From NCBI GenBank assembly GCA_002699145.1, contig PABK01000035.1, forward strand, positions 186,001 to 250,000: a stretch of DNA of 64,000 nt, in the 5' to 3' direction. The notes beneath the pieces were generated by a model. The model did no database searches, was not told where the DNA came from, and saw nothing but the letters and a program-made list of their open reading frames with translations. Below are positions 1 to 7,922 of this stretch, one piece after another; positions within the stretch are counted from its first letter, which is position 1, and each line of letters begins with the position of its first letter. The position numbers were made by a program, and so were the translations under genes. Source of the stretch: Halioglobus sp. (GTDB lineage: Bacteria; Pseudomonadota; Gammaproteobacteria; Pseudomonadales; Halieaceae).

Positions 1-537
1 TACGCCGTGCTCGTGCTGGTCGTTGTGCGGATGTTGTGGGGTTTCGTCGGCAGTCGCCACTCGCGTTTCGCCGATTTCCTGGCGGGGCCGCGCCGCGTTC
101 TGGCCTACCTGCGCGGCGCGGGCAGCGATTCACCCGGTCACAACCCGCTGGGCGGCTGGTCGGTGGTGGTGATGCTGTCACTGCTGGCGCTGCAGGCGGT
201 GAGCGGCCTGTTCAACAACGAGGACGCGCTGTTCCAGGGGCCGCTGTACTACGCGGCCGAACCGGCGTTGCGCGACGCCATGGGGGCGGTGCACGAGGTG
301 GCGTTCAATGCGCTGCTGGCCATGATCGCCCTGCACATCGGCGCGGTGCTCTACCACCAGCTGCGCCTGAAGGAACGCCTGGTGCAGGCCATGCTGCGCG
401 GCAGCGCGCCGGGCAGGGCGGGCCAGGCTGCGCCGGCGCCCGCGTGGCTGGCCGTGGTGTTGCTACTCGCCGCGGGTCTGTTGTTGTGGTGGGGCCTGGG
501 GCAGGCGCCGCAGCCTGACCCGGGCCGCTGGGGCTGA
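1..537 (+). CDS. Cytochrome b561 family protein, 5' truncated by window edge
   Basis: The frame is open from base 1, so the N-terminus, including the first heme-ligand helices, lies outside the window. What remains starts in a hydrophobic helix followed by RMLWGFVGSRHSRFADF, a stretch typical of Ni/Fe-hydrogenase-type and soluble-partner cytochromes b561. Two more membrane helices follow (about residues 55-75 and 95-118), the second with histidines in VHEV and ALHIGAVLYH that fit heme ligands. A last helix near the C-terminus ends in a short polar tail. Family members are inner-membrane diheme electron carriers that pass electrons between quinol and a periplasmic c-type cytochrome. A cytochrome c'-like gene lies 450 bases away on the other strand and may be a partner; that link is inference. 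Confidence 0.85.
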   Translation, partial: YAVLVLVVVRMLWGFVGSRHSRFADFLAGPRRVLAYLRGAGSDSPGHNPLGGWSVVVMLSLLALQAVSGLFNNEDALFQGPLYYAAEPALRDAMGAVHEVAFNALLAMIALHIGAVLYHQLRLKERLVQAMLRGSAPGRAGQAAPAPAWLAVVLLLAAGLLLWWGLGQAPQPDPGRWG

Positions 538-543
538 CGCGCC

Positions 544-942
544 GTGACACAGGGCGGTTGCCTGTGCGGCGCGGTGCGTTTCGAGGTGCGCGCGTTCTCC
601 AGCGGTGTATTCAAGTGTCACTGCTCGAAATGCCGCAAGGCCTTCGGCGGCGCCTCCAGCGCCGCGGTGCTCGCGGCGCAGGATGATTTCAGCTGGACGC
701 GCGGCGAATCCGCGATCGGCGAGTACCGCGCCTCACCCGGATTCCTGCGCCGCTTCTGTCCGGCCTGCGGCTCGATCCTGCCGCAGCACCTGGCGGACTT
801 CAACAGCTACTGGATTCCCGCGGGCCTGCTCGAGGGCGACCCGGGGCTGGCCCTGTGGCAACACATCCACGTCGATTCACGCGCGTCCTGGGAAGTGCTG
901 GACGCGCACACGCCGGCACGGCCGGCGGGCTTCGATTCCTGA
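544..942 (+). CDS. GFA/CENP-V family zinc-binding protein
   Basis: A 132-residue protein starting at GTG six bases after the cytochrome b561 stop, so probably translated from the same message. It has the cysteine pattern of the GFA (CENP-V) fold: GGCLCGAVRFEV near the N-terminus, CHCSKCRKAFG at about residues 24-34, and FCPACGS in the middle, which together hold structural zinc. The family is named after glutathione-dependent formaldehyde-activating enzyme, but most members have no proven reaction. Length and motif order match full-length family members. No signal peptide or membrane segment is visible, so it should be cytoplasmic. Substrate is unknown. Confidence 0.85.
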   Translation: MTQGGCLCGAVRFEVRAFSSGVFKCHCSKCRKAFGGASSAAVLAAQDDFSWTRGESAIGEYRASPGFLRRFCPACGSILPQHLADFNSYWIPAGLLEGDPGLALWQHIHVDSRASWEVLDAHTPARPAGFDS

Positions 943-984
943 GGCGATGGCGCTCGGTACAGGCCGCCGGCGCTCAGTAAAGGC

Positions 985-1464
985 TCAGTAAAGATAGTTG
1001 TCGGACTTGTACTCGTCGTGGCAGGCCTTGCAGGTCTTGCCGGTGTCCTGGATGGCCGCGGCGATGGCCTTGCGCTCGCCGCCGGCGACCGCGGCCTGCA
1101 GCGCCACGGACGCCTCGCGCAGGTCCTGCAGTTTCGCGTCGAAGTCCGCGCGGTTTTCCCAGATCTCCGGTTTGGCGCGGGTGGTGCCCTGCTCGCTGCC
1201 GGGTGAGAACCCGCGCGAGATGTCCATCGCGGTCAGCTGTTCCAGCTGCTCCGACCAGGTGGCCAGGCGCTGCTCGTCCCAGGGCATCTCGCCCTTGAGC
1301 ATGGATACCATGGGGCCGAAGTTCATCGCCACCATGGCAAACCAGGACTGGCGGTAGGACTGCAGGGTCTCCTCCTCGACGAAGTGGGAGGTCGCCAGTG
1401 GCGAGGCGAGAAGTCCCGCCGCCAGGGCAGTGATGGCGAGCGTTTTGCGCAGGGGTTGGGGCAT
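985..1464 (-). CDS. Cytochrome c'-like periplasmic protein
   Basis: A 159-residue protein. The chosen ATG at 1464 is preceded by an AAGGAG ribosome site and opens a clear signal peptide (MPQPLRKTLAITALAAGLLA, cleavage near ATS-HF). The single heme motif CKACH sits almost at the C-terminus, followed by DEYKSDNYLY, the layout of cytochrome c' and the related four-helix-bundle c556 group. Length fits. Such proteins are periplasmic, bind NO/CO or carry electrons, and are often linked to cytochrome b561 genes; here the b561 gene is convergent rather than co-transcribed. The frame stays open upstream to 1563 but lacks a better start. Confidence 0.88.
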   Translation of the reverse strand: MPQPLRKTLAITALAAGLLASPLATSHFVEEETLQSYRQSWFAMVAMNFGPMVSMLKGEMPWDEQRLATWSEQLEQLTAMDISRGFSPGSEQGTTRAKPEIWENRADFDAKLQDLREASVALQAAVAGGERKAIAAAIQDTGKTCKACHDEYKSDNYLY

Positions 1465-1655
1465 TGCCGGCTCCTTGAAAACCAGGGATGAAAGAACGGT
1501 CAGTTTAGGGTGCCAGGCCCGCCGGGGGCAAGGGCGGGGCGGCCCCTGCATCACGACCAACATGTTAAACCTCGGCCCGCTAAAGGAAAGGGCGCGGGCT
1601 GACTTGCCAGTCGATTAGGCTACCATGGCGCCATCGTATGAACAGGTAGCCGGCA

Positions 1656-3368
1656 ATGGGCGCAGAGCAGCAGTGGGATTACAGTTTCGACGTGGTGGTG
1701 GTCGGCTCCGGCAACGGCGGCATGACCGCCGCGCTGTGCTGTTACGAGATGGGTGTCAAGGACGTGCTGCTGGTGGAAAAATCGGACCGTTTCGGCGGCA
1801 CCAGTTCCATCTCCGGCGGCGGCGTGTGGATTCCCTGTAATCGCTACGCCAGGGCGGCGGGCGCCGAGGATTCCGTGGACAAGGCGCGCACCTACCTGCG
1901 CCAGCTCATCACCGAGGAGGAGGTGCCCGACTACCAGCTCGACGCCTACCTGGAAAACGGCCCGAAAATGGTCGACTTCCTGCACGAGCGCACACGCGTG
2001 CGCTACGTCACGCTGGAGCACTACCCGGATTACTACACCAACCTGGAAGGCGCCATGGAAGGGCATCGCTCCATGGAGCCGGAGACCATTGACGCCGACG
2101 AGCTGGGCGAGGAGTGGCGCCGTCTGCGCCGCACGCACCCGATGATGCACCTGGGTGGGTTGATCGGCTTTACCCAGGTGGAGGCGGCGCTACTGGTAGG
2201 ACAGCAGCCCGGTTGGTGGAAGACCGCCCTGAAGCTCGTCTGGGACTACGTCACCGATGTTCCGTGGCGCCTGAAGGACAAATACGCGCGCCGCCTGGCG
2301 ACCGGCTGCGCGGGTGTCGCGCGGCTGCGCGCATCCATGCAGGACCGCGATATTCCCCTGTGGCTGGACAGCGCCATGACCCGCATTGTCGACGAGGACG
2401 GCAAGGTCACCGGGATCGAGGTCATGCGCCATGGCAAACCGCTGCGCATCCAGGCGCGCCGGGGAGTCGTGCTTGCCGCCGGCGGCTTCGAGCACAACCA
2501 GGAGATGCGCGAGCAGTACCTGCCCAAACCGACCGACCACCGCTGGAGCGCCGGCACCCTGGACAACACCGGCGACGCCATCCGCGAGGGTATCCGCCTG
2601 GGCGCGAAGATGCACCGCCTGGACGAGGCCTGGTGGTGCAATACCATCTCGGTGCCGGGAGAGGAGATCCCGCGCCTGTCCATCATGGAGAAATCCTATC
2701 CAGGCTCCATCGTGGTCAACCCCGCCGGGCAGCGTTTTTCCAACGAGTCGCAGAACTACATGGCCTTCCAGCAGGAGACCTTCGAGAAGCACAGCGAGGA
2801 AAACCCCTGCCACCCGACCTGGCAGATATTCGACGCCAGTTTCCGCGCCTCGTATTTCGTCGGGCCGCTGTACAACTCGAAGTTCATGCCCGACTGGGCG
2901 CTGCCCAGGCGCTACGAGGAGGAGGGGTTTTTCGCCCGCGCCGACAGCATCGCCGAACTGGCGCGCAAGATCGATGTCGACCCGGCGGGGCTGCAGGAGA
3001 CCGTGCGCAAGATGAACGAGTACGCGGCCAGCGGAGAGGACAAGGACCTGCAGCGCGGCGACTCCGCTTACGACCGCTATTACGGCGATCCGCGCGTGAC
3101 CCCCAACCCCTGCCTGGGGCCGGTGGCGAAGGCCCCGTTCTACGCCATCAAGGTCGACCCGGGCGATTTCGGCACACAGGGCGGCATGGTCATCAACGCC
3201 GACGCCCAGGTGCTGCACGAGGACGGTCATGTCATCGAGGGCCTGTACGCCACCGGCAACTGTGCGGCGCCGACGCTGCCCTGTTATCCCGGCCCCGGCT
3301 CGACACTGGGCCCGGCCATGACTTTCGCCTACCAGGCGGCCAAGGCGATCACCGGTTATCGCGACTGA
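1656..3368 (+). CDS. FAD-dependent oxidoreductase, 3-ketosteroid delta1-dehydrogenase-like
   Basis: A 570-residue flavoprotein of the FAD_binding_2 (fumarate reductase/KstD) family. The N-terminal dinucleotide motif VVVGSGNGGMTAAL is followed by EKSDRFGGTSSISGGGVWIP, the pattern of KstD and related desaturases. The second FAD contact is near the C-terminus in GLYATGNCAAPTLPCYPGPG. The family removes hydrogens from a ring ketone using bound FAD and passes electrons to quinones or other acceptors. I cannot tell a steroid 1,2-dehydrogenase from a desaturase of another alicyclic ketone by eye. The gene stands alone but opens a region rich in ketone-oxidising enzymes (BVMO at 7923, HsaA-like monooxygenase at 6675). 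ATG at 1656 is the first that leaves a normal-length N-terminus. Confidence 0.85.
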   Translation: MGAEQQWDYSFDVVVVGSGNGGMTAALCCYEMGVKDVLLVEKSDRFGGTSSISGGGVWIPCNRYARAAGAEDSVDKARTYLRQLITEEEVPDYQLDAYLENGPKMVDFLHERTRVRYVTLEHYPDYYTNLEGAMEGHRSMEPETIDADELGEEWRRLRRTHPMMHLGGLIGFTQVEAALLVGQQPGWWKTALKLVWDYVTDVPWRLKDKYARRLATGCAGVARLRASMQDRDIPLWLDSAMTRIVDEDGKVTGIEVMRHGKPLRIQARRGVVLAAGGFEHNQEMREQYLPKPTDHRWSAGTLDNTGDAIREGIRLGAKMHRLDEAWWCNTISVPGEEIPRLSIMEKSYPGSIVVNPAGQRFSNESQNYMAFQQETFEKHSEENPCHPTWQIFDASFRASYFVGPLYNSKFMPDWALPRRYEEEGFFARADSIAELARKIDVDPAGLQETVRKMNEYAASGEDKDLQRGDSAYDRYYGDPRVTPNPCLGPVAKAPFYAIKVDPGDFGTQGGMVINADAQVLHEDGHVIEGLYATGNCAAPTLPCYPGPGSTLGPAMTFAYQAAKAITGYRD

Positions 3369-3383
3369 GGGCGCGCGGCGCGC

Positions 3384-3610
3384 TCAGTCCTCGCCGCGCG
3401 TGGCCAGGGCGAAGGCCACCAGCGTGTCGGACAGCTTGCCCGGCACGCGGCCGTTGCCGCCGGCCGCGATGACCACGAACTTCACCTCCCTGCCGTCCGC
3501 GGACTGCACCGTGTAGGACATTGGCGTTGCGATGGTCAGCACCTGCCGCCCGTGCTGGTGCGCGCCTGGTCGCGACGCAGGCGCGCGAGCGTATCGGTGT
3601 TCACTGCCGC
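3384..3610 (-). pseudogene. Decayed C-terminal remnant of a PQQ-dependent dehydrogenase
   Basis: On the minus strand the last ~50 codons (3384 to about 3535) read ATPMSYTV, then KFVVIAAGGNGR, then KLSDTLVAFAL before a stop. This is the C-terminus of membrane-type quinoprotein glucose dehydrogenases (consensus ATPMTY...VVIAAGGHG...K.GDY.VA[FY]AL). Just upstream, in another frame, DQARTSTGG (about 3550-3575) resembles the preceding family stretch WQARLPAGGQ, and AAVNTDTLAR before it resembles the AATTDNYLRA segment. No reading frame joins these pieces and there is no room for the ~600-residue beta-propeller. I read it as a frameshifted, mostly deleted gene. It fills the gap between the KstD-like gene and the aminotransferase, whose promoter probably lies inside it. 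Confidence 0.72.
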
Positions 3611-3678
3611 CCGGGCGGCGTAGAATCCCGCTTATCAGCGAGTGCGGTAATGGCCGCAGGTACACCAGGGTGACCCGT

Positions 3679-4989
3679 ATGACCCCCGAACAACTGGCAG
3701 CCTACTGGATGCCCTCCACGGGCAACCGGCAGTTCAAGCGCGACCCGCGCATGATCGTCGGCGCGCAGGGCGTGCACCTGGTCGACGACGCCGGGCGACG
3801 CGTGCTCGACGGCCTGTCCGGCCTGTGGTGCTGCGGGGCGGGACACAACCGGCCGGAGATCGCCGCCGCGGTGCAACGCCAGTTGCAGACTCTGGATTAC
3901 GCACCGGCGTTCCAGTTCGGCCATCCCGGGGCCTTCGAGCTGGCCAACCGGGTGCGGGACCTGACGCCGGCAGGGCTGGAGCACGTGTTCTTTACCAATT
4001 CCGGCTCCGAGTGCGCCGACACCGCGCTGAAAATGGCGCGCGCCTACTGGCGGCAGAAGGGCCAGCCGGCGAAGACGCGCCTGATCGGCCGCGCCCGCGG
4101 TTATCACGGGGTGAATTTCGGCGGCACGGCGGTGGGCGGGATCGGTCCCAACCGCAAGCTGTTCGGGCAGACGGTCGACGCGGACCACCTGTCGCATACG
4201 CTGCTGCCGGAAAACCGCTTCTGCCGGGGTGAGCCCGAACAGGGCGCACACCTGGCCGAGGAACTGCTGGAACTGGTCGCCCTGCACGACGCCTCCACGA
4301 TCGCCGCCGTCATCATCGAACCCGCCGTGGGCTCCGGCGGCGTGATCCCGCCGCCCCGGGGCTACCTGCAGCGGCTGCGGCAGATCTGTGACGAGCACGA
4401 CATCCTGCTGATATTCGACGAGGTCATCACCGGGCTGGGGCGCTGCGGCGCGCTCACCGCGGCGCAGCTGTTCGGCGTGACGCCGGATATCATGACCCTG
4501 GCAAAACAGTTGACCAACGGCGCCGTGCCCATGGGCGCGGTCGTCGCGAGCGCGGACATCTACACCACTTTCATGGACGCGGGCGGGCCGGACTACCTGC
4601 TGGAGTTTCCCCACGGCTACACCTACTCGGGTCACCCGGTGGCCTGCGCGGCGGCGCTGGCCGCGCTGGATATTCTCGAGGGTGAGGCGCTGCCGGCGCG
4701 TGCGGCGCGGCTCGCACCGCATTTCGAGCGCCGCCTGCACGAACTGCGCGGCGCGCCGCACGTCACCGACATTCGCAATTTCGGCCTCGCCGGTGCACTG
4801 CAACTGGAGCACTACCCGGGAGAGCCGGCCAGGCGACCCTTCGAGGTCGCACTGCGCATGTGGCAAAAGGGTTTCTACGTGCGCTACGGCGGTGACACCA
4901 TCCAGCTCGGGCCGCCTTTCGTGATGGAGGAAGCGCAGATCGACGACCTGCTCGCCGCCCTCGGCGAGTCGCTGGCGGCGCCCGCCTGA
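3679..4989 (+). CDS. Class III omega-amino acid:pyruvate aminotransferase
   Basis: A 436-residue PLP enzyme of the class III aminotransferase family. The start at 3679 has AGGGTGA just upstream; the frame is open further 5' but that part overlaps the dehydrogenase remnant and has no family features. Visible landmarks are FTNSGSECADTALKMAR (cofactor phosphate region), GYHGVNFGG, LLIFDEVITGLGR (Asp that holds the PLP ring nitrogen) and LAKQLTNGAVPMGAV, where Lys276 should form the Schiff base. The sequence most resembles beta-alanine/omega-amino acid:pyruvate transaminases. The AEC transporter gene follows 53 bases later in the same direction and may move its substrate or product; that is inference. 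Confidence 0.87.
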   Translation: MTPEQLAAYWMPSTGNRQFKRDPRMIVGAQGVHLVDDAGRRVLDGLSGLWCCGAGHNRPEIAAAVQRQLQTLDYAPAFQFGHPGAFELANRVRDLTPAGLEHVFFTNSGSECADTALKMARAYWRQKGQPAKTRLIGRARGYHGVNFGGTAVGGIGPNRKLFGQTVDADHLSHTLLPENRFCRGEPEQGAHLAEELLELVALHDASTIAAVIIEPAVGSGGVIPPPRGYLQRLRQICDEHDILLIFDEVITGLGRCGALTAAQLFGVTPDIMTLAKQLTNGAVPMGAVVASADIYTTFMDAGGPDYLLEFPHGYTYSGHPVACAAALAALDILEGEALPARAARLAPHFERRLHELRGAPHVTDIRNFGLAGALQLEHYPGEPARRPFEVALRMWQKGFYVRYGGDTIQLGPPFVMEEAQIDDLLAALGESLAAPA

Positions 4990-5042
4990 GTGAGCCGGAT
5001 CGCGCGTGCCGGCGGGGCGGTGTTGTCGCGGGGTCCCTGGTC

Positions 5043-6011
5043 GTGAACGTCGCTGATGCCCTGGCCCTGTTCTACAACACCCTCGCCATTTCCCTGCCCA
5101 CTTTCGGCTGGGTCATTCTCGGCCTGCTGTTGCGACGCCTGGGCTTGTTGCCGCAGCCGCTGAATGATCGCATTTCGCTGCTGGCTTTTCGCTTCGGCCT
5201 GCCGTTGATGCTGTTCGCCGGCGCCTCGCGCGTCGACTATGGCAACCTGGCCAGTGCGCGCTACCTGTTGGCGGGCGTGCTCGCGGCGCTGCTGGTGGTC
5301 GCTGTGAGCTGGCTGTACTCGCTGTGGCGCGGCCACGCGCGCGCGCAGCGCGGCATTTTCGTGCAGGCGGCGTTTCGTTCCAACCTGGCGATCGTCGGCC
5401 TGGCGCTGTGCGTGGCGGCCTACGGCGAGCGCGGCACCGCCCTGGGCGCGCTGCCGGTGGCGCTGATGACCGTGCTGTACAACGTGCTCGCCGTCTGGGT
5501 GCTGGGCGCGACGCTGGGCCCCGGTGGCGGCAGGCGCGGCATGCTGCTGGACATCCTGCGCAACCCGCTGATCGTCGGTATCAGCGCGGGGGTGGCGCTG
5601 TCCGTATCACCGCTGCCGGTGCCCGCGGCGATGGGTCCGGCGAGCCAGTACCTGTCGGCGTTTTTCCTGCCCCTGGTGCTCATCTGCATCGGCGGCGCCA
5701 TGGACCTGTCGCGACTGTACCGCGCCGACGCGCTGACCTGGGAATCCTGTGCCTGGCGCCTGCTGGTGGCGCCTTTGCTGGCCCTGGGGCTGGCCTACCT
5801 GATGGGTGTGCGCGACGAACAGCTCGGGGTGTTGTTCCTGCTGCTGGCCACGCCGGTGGCCGCCTCGAGCCACGTCATGGTCGTGGTGGCGCGCGGCGAC
5901 GGGGTGCTGGCGGCGAATATCGTCGTGCTGTCCACGCTATTATCGATGCTCACCGTCACCGTCGGGTTTTTCCTGTTGAGCCTGCTGTCGCTGGTCGGGC
6001 GTGTGCAGTAA
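5043..6011 (+). CDS. AEC family transporter (auxin efflux carrier-like permease)
   Basis: A 322-residue integral membrane protein. The sequence is almost wholly hydrophobic with about ten predicted helices, e.g. LPTFGWVILGLLLRRLGLL at the N-terminus, and a central polar break around GPGGGRRGMLLDI between two five-helix halves, as in PIN/AEC (Mem_trans, PF03547) carriers. Conserved FGLPLMLF and the RSNLAIVGLAL segment fit the family. These carriers move organic acids, malate or amino-acid-like anions; the substrate cannot be read from sequence. The GTG start at 5043 is used because no closer ATG leaves the first helix intact. It ends eight bases from the convergent TetR gene. Confidence 0.8.
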   Translation: MNVADALALFYNTLAISLPTFGWVILGLLLRRLGLLPQPLNDRISLLAFRFGLPLMLFAGASRVDYGNLASARYLLAGVLAALLVVAVSWLYSLWRGHARAQRGIFVQAAFRSNLAIVGLALCVAAYGERGTALGALPVALMTVLYNVLAVWVLGATLGPGGGRRGMLLDILRNPLIVGISAGVALSVSPLPVPAAMGPASQYLSAFFLPLVLICIGGAMDLSRLYRADALTWESCAWRLLVAPLLALGLAYLMGVRDEQLGVLFLLLATPVAASSHVMVVVARGDGVLAANIVVLSTLLSMLTVTVGFFLLSLLSLVGRVQ

Positions 6012-6018
6012 CGCCGCT

Positions 6019-6585
6019 TCAGTCCAGCGCGGCCTGCGCCAGGCGCGCCTGTAGCGCCAGCAACTCCGCCAGCGCGTCGGCGTGCAGCGGGTCGGTGTCG
6101 AAGATCGCCTGGTGCAGCGGCGCCAGTGTCAGGTAGCCCAGCAGCATGCTGTGAAAGGCCATTACCTTGACGGCCGTAATCCCCGTTGCGGAGTCCGCCG
6201 TCAACTGCCGGACATCTCCGAAGAAGGGCAGGTACCAGCGCTGTACCAGCAGCGCCAGGTCCTCGCCGCCGGACAGGGTGGCGTGCTGCACGATACGCGA
6301 GGCGTTGGGGTTGGCCAGGTGCAGCCGCAGGATCTCCGCCTGGGCGTCGCCGGAGCCGGTGTCGCGCTGTAGCGGTTCCAGGAAGGGCGCGAACAGGCGT
6401 TCCAGCACTTCCTCGAACAGGGCGCGCTTGTTGGCGAAATGCTTGTAGATGGCCGGGCCCTGTATGCCCACCGCGCCCGCTACCTGCGCGATCGTCGTCC
6501 CCTGGTAGCCCTGGGCGGCGAACAGCGCTTCGGCGGCGTCGAGAATCTGTTCCCGGGTACTGGGCGTTGCTGCGGCCTGGACCAT
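6019..6585 (-). CDS. TetR/AcrR family transcriptional repressor
   Basis: A 188-residue regulator. The N-terminal 50 residues are a standard TetR helix-turn-helix: STREQILDAAEALFAAQGYQ, then TTIAQVAGAVGIQGPAIYKHF, then ANKRALFEEVLERLF. The rest is the all-helical ligand and dimer domain, which is divergent as usual. The gene is transcribed away from the flavin monooxygenase at 6675, and the 90-base gap between them holds a near-perfect 23-bp palindrome (6611-6633), the expected arrangement for a repressor controlling both itself and the divergent catabolic operon. The effector is unknown but plausibly a pathway ketone or acyl-CoA. Confidence 0.88.
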   Translation of the reverse strand: MVQAAATPSTREQILDAAEALFAAQGYQGTTIAQVAGAVGIQGPAIYKHFANKRALFEEVLERLFAPFLEPLQRDTGSGDAQAEILRLHLANPNASRIVQHATLSGGEDLALLVQRWYLPFFGDVRQLTADSATGITAVKVMAFHSMLLGYLTLAPLHQAIFDTDPLHADALAELLALQARLAQAALD

Positions 6586-6610
6586 TGACGGGGCTCCTGT
6601 TTGTCGCTAG

Positions 6611-6633
6611 GTTAACGGTTAATAACTGTTAAC
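6611..6633. promoter_or_regulatory. Palindromic operator between TetR gene and catabolic operon
   Basis: A 23-bp inverted repeat with arms GTTAACGGTTA and TAACTGTTAAC around a single central base; only one symmetric pair differs. It lies 26 bases upstream of the TetR start and 42 bases upstream of the monooxygenase start, in AT-rich sequence likely to contain both promoters. TetR-family repressors commonly bind such sites in divergent gaps. Confidence 0.7.
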
Positions 6634-6674
6634 TCAACCGACGTGTCCACGTCCGTCTCACCGGGAGTCTCCGC

Positions 6675-7853
6675 ATGAACGCCATCGCACCAAGCCAGGG
6701 CCTGCTCATGGCCCGTTCCATCGAGGACATCGCACTGGCCCAGGCCGCCCCCTCCGAACAGAACCGCACCCTCACCGCGCCGCTGGTCAGCGCCCTGTGG
6801 GACAGTGGCCTGATGCAGTACATGAACCCGGCGGAGGCCGGCGGCAGCGAACCGGGGTACGCGGAGCTGATCGAGACCTGGATCGAGATGGCGCGCCAGG
6901 ACGGCTCGCTGGGCTGGATCGGCATCGCCAACCTGCCCTCGGCCTGCTTTGCTGCGGCCTACCTGCCCGACGAGGGTTTCGCCGAGGTGTTCACCGCCAA
7001 CGACAACCGCGTGACCATGGCCGGCCAGTTTTTCCCCAACGGCACCGGCGAGAAGGAGGCGGGGGGCTACCGCGTCAGCGGCGCCTGGCAGTTCGGCAGC
7101 GGCTCGGGCCACTCGGAGTACATCTGCGCCGGTTTCCTGCCCATGGACAACGGCGAGATGGTCATGGCCGAGGATGGTGTCATGCCGTTGATGAGCGTCG
7201 CCGTCGTGCCGCGGGAGGAGGTGACGATCACCGACGGCTGGCACGTGCAGGGTCTCAAGGGCACCGGCAGCTACGACTATGAAATGCAGGATGTGTTCGT
7301 GCCCGAGGCGCGCACCTACCCGCTGTTCTGCCGCGAACCACGGCGCGGCGGCCACATGTACCGTTTCGGCGTCATGCCGCTGACCGCGTGTGGGCACGCC
7401 GCCTGGGCCCTGGGCGTGGCGCGCAGCGCCCTCGATGACGTGGCCGAACTGGCGCGGGAGAAGACGCGCATGGGCGACGAGAGCTCCATCGCGCACAAGG
7501 CGACCTTCCAGCGCAATCTCGCGCACCACGAGGGCATGTGGCGCGCCGCCCACCGCCTGGTGGTGGACACGTTTACCGCGATGGAGGAACGCGTGCGTGC
7601 AGGCGAGGAACTGGACGTGCGGATGCGCGCCGACATGCGCCTGGCGGCGACCTACGCCACCGAGGCGAGCCGCGAAGTGGTGGAGTTCGCCCACCTGGCG
7701 GCGGGCACCGCCGCGATCCGTGAGGGCAGCCGCCTGGAGCGCGCTTTCCGCGACCTGTACACCGGCACCCAGCACGCGTTCATCAGTGAAAAAACCTACA
7801 TCGAGGCGGCCCGGTTGATGCTCGGCCTGATCGAGGACAGCACGGCGCTGTAG
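6675..7853 (+). CDS. Acyl-CoA dehydrogenase-fold flavin monooxygenase (HsaA/group D-like)
   Basis: A 392-residue protein with the acyl-CoA dehydrogenase fold but lacking the usual ACAD catalytic signatures. Motifs such as GSLGWIGIAN, YRVSGAWQFGSGSGHSEYIC and GLKGTGSYDYEMQDVFVPE match the group D flavin-dependent monooxygenase/HsaA-type branch, which uses reduced flavin from a separate reductase to hydroxylate ring substrates. No reductase gene is next to it, so reduced flavin would come from elsewhere. It is the first gene downstream of the TetR operator and precedes the Baeyer-Villiger monooxygenase by 69 bases on the same strand. An acyl-CoA dehydrogenase-like desaturase role cannot be excluded. 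Confidence 0.78.
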   Translation: MNAIAPSQGLLMARSIEDIALAQAAPSEQNRTLTAPLVSALWDSGLMQYMNPAEAGGSEPGYAELIETWIEMARQDGSLGWIGIANLPSACFAAAYLPDEGFAEVFTANDNRVTMAGQFFPNGTGEKEAGGYRVSGAWQFGSGSGHSEYICAGFLPMDNGEMVMAEDGVMPLMSVAVVPREEVTITDGWHVQGLKGTGSYDYEMQDVFVPEARTYPLFCREPRRGGHMYRFGVMPLTACGHAAWALGVARSALDDVAELAREKTRMGDESSIAHKATFQRNLAHHEGMWRAAHRLVVDTFTAMEERVRAGEELDVRMRADMRLAATYATEASREVVEFAHLAAGTAAIREGSRLERAFRDLYTGTQHAFISEKTYIEAARLMLGLIEDSTAL

Positions 7854-7922
7854 CCGGTATCCCGCGTGGCGCGCGCTAGCGCCACCCCGTTTCCCGGCCA
7901 TCGCCCAGCAGGAGCAGTGTGC

